From Natrinema gelatinilyticum (lineage in GTDB: Archaea; Halobacteriota; Halobacteria; Halobacteriales; Natrialbaceae): a stretch of 64,000 nt of DNA. The translations under genes and the position numbers were made by a program. The stretch covers positions 310,001 through 374,000 of the forward strand of contig NZ_CP100757.1 of assembly GCF_024266705.1 (NCBI RefSeq). Reading direction: 5' to 3'. The notes under the pieces were generated by a model that did not search any database, was not told the DNA's origin, and saw only the letters and a list, made by a program, of their open reading frames with translations. Shown here piece after piece: positions 60,141-64,000 of this stretch (the first letter of the stretch is position 1; each line of letters starts with the position of its first letter).

Positions 60141-61523
60141 ATGGAGCAATTCGTTGATCGGGACATCGAACTAGATCAACTCACGGACTGCTACGAATCC
60201 GAGACGGCAGACTTTGTCGTCATCTACGGCCGCCGTCGCCTCGGCAAGAGCGAACTCATTCGTCAGTCCATCTCTGACCGGGACGACGCCGTCTACTATC
60301 AGGCAGTCGAGTCCACCGCCCAGAACCAACTCGAACAGTTCGTCGACACCGCCACCGCGCAGTTCCCGTCGCTACGCAATGTCCGCCGCGACTGGGAAGC
60401 GCTCCTCGAAGCGCTCGGCGAGGACGACGCCGTTGTCGTCATCGACGAGTTCCCGTTCCTCATCGAAGAGGACGAATCGCTCCCCTCTCGGATCCAACGC
60501 GTCTGGGACATGAAACTGCAGGAAACCGGCATGACGCTCATCCTCGTTGGCTCCTCGATCAGCGTCATGGAAGACAAGGTACTCTCTGGAAGCGCACCGC
60601 TGTACGGTCGGCGGACAGCGACAATCGACCTCAAACCCCTCGATGTAACTGATACACGCCAGTTCTTCCCAGACTACGATCCCGAGACCGCTATCACGGC
60701 GTGGTCGATCTACGGCGGCACTCCCTACTACCTCCAGACTATCGACCCCAACCAGCCGCTCGGAACGAATGTCCAGCAGGGGATTCTCTCGGAGCGCGGT
60801 CTCCTGTACTCCGAACCCGAATTTCTGCTCCGCACCGAACTTCGACAGCCGAACACGTACTTCAGCATCCTCCGCGCGCTCGCCCACGGACAGCGCACCC
60901 CGAACGAGATCGCGGGCATGGCCGGCGTAGAGTCAGGCTCGCTCAGCACGTACCTTCAGAAGCTCCGCCGACTCCGCCTCGTCGAACGCCACATCCCCGT
61001 GACGGAATCACCGACGGCCTCGAAACGCGGTCGGTATCGCACCGCCGCGCCGCTGTTCCGGTTCTGGTTCCGGTTCGTCTACGGCAACCAGGACCAGCTT
61101 CGTATGCTCGACGACGACGCGTACGACGAACTCGTCGCACCAGAACTAGCAGACTACGTGAGCCCGCTGTTCGAACGACTCTGCCAGCAAGCGCTCCCAG
61201 ATCTCATCGACCGACAATTCCGTGACGTCGGGCAGTGGTGGTTCAAGGAACACGAACTGGATGTCCTCGGCCTCACCGCCGACGGCCTCGTCGCCGGCGA
61301 GTGCAAGTTCACGTCCCAACCCGTGAGCGAAGGCGTACTCGCCGACCTCGAACGAACAGCGTCGGAGGTCCGGTGGCCAGAAGGGCCAACAAACAGGGAG
61401 CCGCTGTACGCCTTGTTCAGCCGCTCCGGGTATACTGACGATCTCAAGAACGTCGCTGACACGCGTGATGACGTCCGACTCTTCGAGTTGTCCGACCTGA
61501 TTACTAGCAGTGGTAACTCGTGA
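60141..61523 (+). CDS. Archaeal AAA ATPase with DUF234 (ATPase/nuclease-like) C-terminus
   Basis: The 460-residue protein starts MEQFVDRDIELDQLTDCYES. Walker A is VIYGRRRLGKSELIRQSI (residues about 26-43), followed by VVVIDEFPFLIEEDESLPSR (Walker B, D-E-F-P) and ILVGSSISVMEDKVLSGSAP, LYGRRTATIDLKPL (sensor region). A winged helix (NEIAGMAGVESGSLSTYLQK) precedes the DUF234 part with FWFRFVYGNQ and the PD-(D/E)xK-like HELDVLGLTADGLVAGECKF (E-L-D-V, E-C-K). The family is widely spread in archaea, of unknown physiological role. It stands alone behind three palindromes that it or an unlinked repressor may bind. Confidence 0.9.
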   Translation: MEQFVDRDIELDQLTDCYESETADFVVIYGRRRLGKSELIRQSISDRDDAVYYQAVESTAQNQLEQFVDTATAQFPSLRNVRRDWEALLEALGEDDAVVVIDEFPFLIEEDESLPSRIQRVWDMKLQETGMTLILVGSSISVMEDKVLSGSAPLYGRRTATIDLKPLDVTDTRQFFPDYDPETAITAWSIYGGTPYYLQTIDPNQPLGTNVQQGILSERGLLYSEPEFLLRTELRQPNTYFSILRALAHGQRTPNEIAGMAGVESGSLSTYLQKLRRLRLVERHIPVTESPTASKRGRYRTAAPLFRFWFRFVYGNQDQLRMLDDDAYDELVAPELADYVSPLFERLCQQALPDLIDRQFRDVGQWWFKEHELDVLGLTADGLVAGECKFTSQPVSEGVLADLERTASEVRWPEGPTNREPLYALFSRSGYTDDLKNVADTRDDVRLFELSDLITSSGNS

Positions 61524-61832
61524 ACAGTACCTCCCCTTGGGTGCTGAGATCAACGTAGGTGTGGCGGTCTGGAGAGAACCGTTTTGTCGATGCTGAAATA
61601 ACGGGTAGAGAAATCGTCCTCGGACATTGGGTGAGATATCCGCGATAGCCAGTGAGCTACCGACAGGGCCAGATGCTCAATCCAGTACCGGGTGGGACCG
61701 CCCGATGAATCCGAGAGGTGTGTTTCGTGTCTGGTCGAGTGCCCGGTGTCGATTGCGGTGTTCTTCGGATGTCGCGCGTAAGCATTCCCGCCACACCATC
61801 ATTGGAGCGGACCTAGTCGTATCGTTGACCCA
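61524..61832. other. Intergenic, 309 bases
   Basis: No gene seen on either strand. It separates the ATPase from the convergent pair of small membrane genes. Confidence 0.45.
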
Positions 61833-62117
61833 TCAAAGGCCAGCTAACAGACTTATCGTCACTCCACCGACCAACACGACCACGACAGCTTGCAACGAAC
61901 GAACGGCAAGCCGACCAGAAGCACGTCGCAGCGCACCGACAAGGCCGACTAGACCTATGGTACCGGAGACGATCATCCCGAACGTTATCACGAAAAATAG
62001 CGTTGCCGACGGTCGGGTGAGGTCGGGGAGGACCATGGAGAGACTGACCAGTCGCCATACCAGCCACAGTCCGGCGAGCACACCGATACCGAGTACACCA
62101 CCCGTGGCCGGAATCAA
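61833..62117 (-). CDS. Small membrane protein, second of a coupled pair
   Basis: A TTG start at 62117 overlaps the stop of the preceding frame (TTGA). The 94-residue product reads IPATGGVLGIGVLAGLWLVW, RLVSLSMVLPDLTRPSATLF, FVITFGMIVSGTIGLVGLVG, ALRRASGRLAVRSLQAVVVV, LVGGVTISLLAGL: three transmembrane helices. Not recognised. The next feature upstream is a frameshifted membrane gene. Confidence 0.5.
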   Translation of the reverse strand: MIPATGGVLGIGVLAGLWLVWRLVSLSMVLPDLTRPSATLFFVITFGMIVSGTIGLVGLVGALRRASGRLAVRSLQAVVVVLVGGVTISLLAGL

Positions 62118-62310
62118 GCGAGTGCCAGGGCGACGACGAACAGCAGACTGGCGATGGCTAACGGCGAGATGAACTGTTGGAGTACAACCACCATGGGCGT
62201 GGCGAGCGCAACGATCATCCCGACAGCGACGGTGCGCTATAGCGTGAGCCAGCATCGTCTAACTCATCGAACTGAGCAGGCGTCGCGGCCTCAACGGGTT
62301 CTTCGACCAT
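62114..62310 (-). pseudogene. Small membrane protein with a one-base frameshift
   Basis: The ATG at 62310 gives MVEEPVEAATPAQFDELDDA, GSRYSA, then the frame is lost near 62236. The next frame continues TVAVGMIVALATPMVVVLQQ, FISPLAIASLLFVVALALA-stop (62114-62116). 197 bases is one short of a multiple of three, so a single missing base explains the break. The intact protein would be 65 residues with two hydrophobic segments, translationally coupled to the next gene. Confidence 0.6.
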
Positions 62311-62768
62311 TGCAATTCTCTCCACATCGAAGCGAGAGTAGTCCGGGAATCTCGCCCATCGATTCGACGTTCTCACGGGGCTCGTCGATCAGTGTTTTGT
62401 GGGTATCGAGGTCTGTCTCGGAGACAGTGATCAGCGTCACGCTGATCTATTGATTGACATTTTTCTGACATCGTTCACTGGCCTCCGGACGTGAATTCGA
62501 GCTTCCGAGACGCGACGAAGCCGAGGACGACACCGAGACCGAAGATCACCAAGCGAGGCGGACCTCGCTGCACGGGACGTTCATACTGTTCGTCCGGTTT
62601 TCGTCGACCGCTTTCGGTACGGTACGATCCAAATCGGACCGGGCATGATTTTCGAACCATCATCCGAACGGAGGGGCCAGTCCCTCCTCAGGATTCGTTC
62701 AAACATGTTTACCCTCGCCGGGCTGTGCCGTCAATCGTTCGATGAGAGCGCCGACGATTGCCCGGTGG
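62311..62768. other. Mostly non-coding stretch with one possible small membrane gene
   Basis: Minus-strand codons 62475-62663 end YERPVQRGPPRLVIFGLGVV, LGFVASRKLEFTSGGQ-stop, with one hydrophobic helix. The first 30 residues look unconserved, and the start is unclear. Nothing else is recognised up to the MITE. Confidence 0.3.
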
Positions 62769-62917
62769 AGCGTGTCATACAATGGTTCCCAACAAGCAGT
62801 ATTCACCATCTTGCTGTCGAGCAACACCCATGACTGCCAAATCTCATAGGGTCACACGCGAATTGGAGGCTGTATAATCGCGAGGGAAAGGGGATGAGAC
62901 GTATTCTATGACACGCT
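62769..62917. mobile_element. 149-base MITE, copy 2 (inverted relative to copy 1)
   Basis: It begins AGCGTGTCATACAATGGTTC and ends GTATTCTATGACACGCT. The whole element is the reverse complement of 44524-44672 with a small number of substitutions and no length difference. CGGTGG occurs in both flanks, but one base out of register, so a target duplication is doubtful. It truncates the SGNH-like fragment to its right. Confidence 0.8.
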
Positions 62918-63091
62918 GCGGTGGCCAACCAATGAGGGGTGGATGCCGTCCGACAACACAAATTTCGGCGGGGCTGGCTGGCCGAACACGGTCTGAATGT
63001 CTACAACGGAGTCCGACACGCACGGAGTCCGACTCGCGAACCAGATCGACGTCCCCCCAGGCATCCGATTGTCCCCGAAGAACGTCACCAA
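62906..63091 (-). pseudogene. SGNH-hydrolase-like C-terminal remnant ended by the MITE
   Basis: The minus strand reads TFFGDNRMPGGTSIWFASRT, PCVSDSVVDIQTVFGQPAPP, KFVLSDGIHPSLVGHRSVS-stop. The D-G-I-H-P-S-x-x-G-H block is the catalytic D-x-x-H of SGNH hydrolases. The last codons AGC GTG TCA TAG are the MITE inverted repeat, the same ending seen on the acyl-CoA synthetase remnant at 19147. Confidence 0.5.
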
Positions 63092-63230
63092 TAGCGATGA
63101 GATCCTCGTTCGTCGTTGCTCTCCCGCGTGAGTGCTCGTCGGGTGTTCACACCAGCGTTCATTCGAACATGTTGTTCGGGCTGATCATGGGGTAGTGACT
63201 TCGCTGAGATAGAACTCGCCGCCGTCAATG

Positions 63231-63878
63231 TCACTCGATCGGGTCGTCGAAGAACTCCTTGACGATGCACTCTTCGGCGTTGTGGAGCACGATACTCGCC
63301 GTCGATTTGCTCACGTCGAGGATCCCCGCGAGCTCGGTGAGCGAACACTTCCGTGGCGTGTCGTAGTAACCGCGCTCGAGTGCTTCAGTCATATACTGCC
63401 GTTGGCGGTCGGTCAAGAGTTCCGTCGGATCGACCGATTGGGTGACCCGAAGAACGTCGAATGTGAATCCAGTCTCCTCTAATTCGTCGCTGAACTGTGA
63501 GAGCCGTTCGTGCGAGGTCGTGAGCTCACAGACGATCCAGCCGTCCTCGATGGTGTACGGGAACTGCGGCAGATTGCCCGAGGCCAAGAGCGCGCGAAAG
63601 GGCGGGGGAACGAACGGGAGCTGAAATTGCAGTAAGACTGTGTGATCGTCTGCATGGAGGACGTCGTAGGATGGCACTCGTGTCTCTGGTGCGTCCTCGA
63701 ATACGTCGAGGATGACTGCCGGGTCTCCCACGGTCGCTTCGAGTACGACGACCAATCCCTCCTCGGTCGGGGAGGCGCTCAAAAGTCGAAACTCATCATC
63801 GGGATACTCACTGGACAACCGGAAGGGACCACCAAGGGAGGTCCCCGGTGGTTTGAATCGAACTCGGGCCTTGGGCAT
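63231..63878 (-). CDS. Bat-type HTH regulator (HTH_10 family)
   Basis: The 215-residue protein has an N-terminal sensory-like domain (PKARVRFKPPGTSLGGPFRL ... VLLQFQLPFVPPPFRALLAS). The C-terminal bacterio-opsin-activator HTH follows: LLTDRQRQYMTEALERGYYD, TPRKCSLTELAGILDVSKST, ASIVLHNAEECIVKEFF. The L-T-x-R-Q-x-x-x-x-x-x-A-x-x-x-G-Y-Y-x-x-P-R motif is diagnostic. There is no PAS or GAF domain, so the ligand is unknown. Divergent from the gene that begins at 63968, with an 89-base promoter region between. Confidence 0.9.
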   Translation of the reverse strand: MPKARVRFKPPGTSLGGPFRLSSEYPDDEFRLLSASPTEEGLVVVLEATVGDPAVILDVFEDAPETRVPSYDVLHADDHTVLLQFQLPFVPPPFRALLASGNLPQFPYTIEDGWIVCELTTSHERLSQFSDELEETGFTFDVLRVTQSVDPTELLTDRQRQYMTEALERGYYDTPRKCSLTELAGILDVSKSTASIVLHNAEECIVKEFFDDPIE

Positions 63879-63967
63879 ACACCGTATTGTCGGTGCACGG
63901 TCTTATTCCCGTAGCTTCGAACATGTTCTAGCGTACCACCAATACCGTCGTCCCCGTTCGAGCCACT

Positions 63968-64000
63968 ATGGACCCGTCCGAAACCGAACCGACAGCAGAC
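63968..64000 (+). CDS. First codons of a gene running out of the window
   Basis: ATG at 63968, then DPSETEPTAD, open to the last base. Acidic start and position divergent from the bat-type regulator fit a real gene, but too little is present to say more. Confidence 0.4.
   Translation, partial: MDPSETEPTAD

Noticed and set aside
1..64000. CRISPR arrays
   Set aside because: No series of regularly spaced 24-40-base direct repeats was seen. The repeats found are dispersed, palindromic operators or transposon ends.

Overview
The window is haloarchaeal accessory DNA. The evidence is acidic, GC-rich coding sequence, many short leaderless promoters (an AT-rich TATA-like box about 25-30 bases before the ATG), Tat signal peptides on secreted proteins, and gene families typical of Halobacteria: bat-type HTH regulators, ISH3-, IS1595-, IS5- and IS200/IS605-type transposases, LVIVD-repeat proteins, and the XPB-Bax1 pair. 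No rRNA, intact tRNA or CRISPR array was found. The density of mobile DNA, toxin-antitoxin modules and truncated genes fits a megaplasmid or a genomic island; I cannot tell which.

Layout. 0-10 kb: an Lrp remnant, an isoprenylcysteine-methyltransferase-like protein, an alpha/beta hydrolase, a large metzincin-like protein with an altered zinc motif, an ArsR regulator divergent from a conserved haloarchaeal protein, and an MFS transporter/membrane-protein operon. 10-14 kb: mobile DNA (a structured non-coding element, an ISH3 transposase cut by an IS1595 element, a truncated gene, a pRiA4b-type protein). 14-24 kb: metabolic genes (PaaK-like adenylate-forming enzyme, Tat-exported DUF1254/1214 protein, two convergent berberine-bridge-type FAD oxidoreductases, a three-PAS histidine kinase followed by a decayed response regulator). 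24.5-32.7 kb: a segment bounded by direct repeats of about 260 bases that contain a tRNA-3'-end-like motif. It holds a PIN toxin module with palindromic operators, membrane proteins, and four non-autonomous IS200/IS605-like elements or halves. 32.8-41 kb: glycerophosphodiesterase, CcbP-like calcium-binding protein, the XPB helicase-Bax1 nuclease operon, a TumE/TumA-type toxin-antitoxin pair and a SWIM zinc-finger protein. 41-46 kb: an MNT-HEPN pair, HTH regulators, a 149-base MITE and a second TumE/TumA-type pair. 46-51.5 kb: methyltransferase, a complete IS200/IS605 element with a frameshifted tnpB, and a cluster of fragments (IS630, Doc, PIN, lactate permease). 51.5-54.5 kb: two Tat-exported LVIVD proteins. 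54.5-60 kb: further fragments (UvrD chimera, SGNH hydrolase, an ABC permease split by a 482-base element) and an IS5 element. 60-64 kb: an AAA ATPase behind three tandem palindromes, small membrane proteins, a second MITE copy, a bat-type regulator and the first codons of a divergent gene.

How things fit together. The clearest theme is defence/stability modules with autoregulatory promoters. Both TumE/TumA-type pairs have a TATA-like box between two palindromes of the same geometry (5-base arms, 8-base spacer, repeated at exactly 27 bases) but with different arm sequences. The PIN module has three related palindromes around its TATA box, and the AAA ATPase has three tandem GAAAT...ATTTC sites. 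The second theme is gene decay caused by small mobile elements, several of which can be placed to the base because both halves of the interrupted gene can be read on either side. Product names come from motif recognition by eye; no database search was run.
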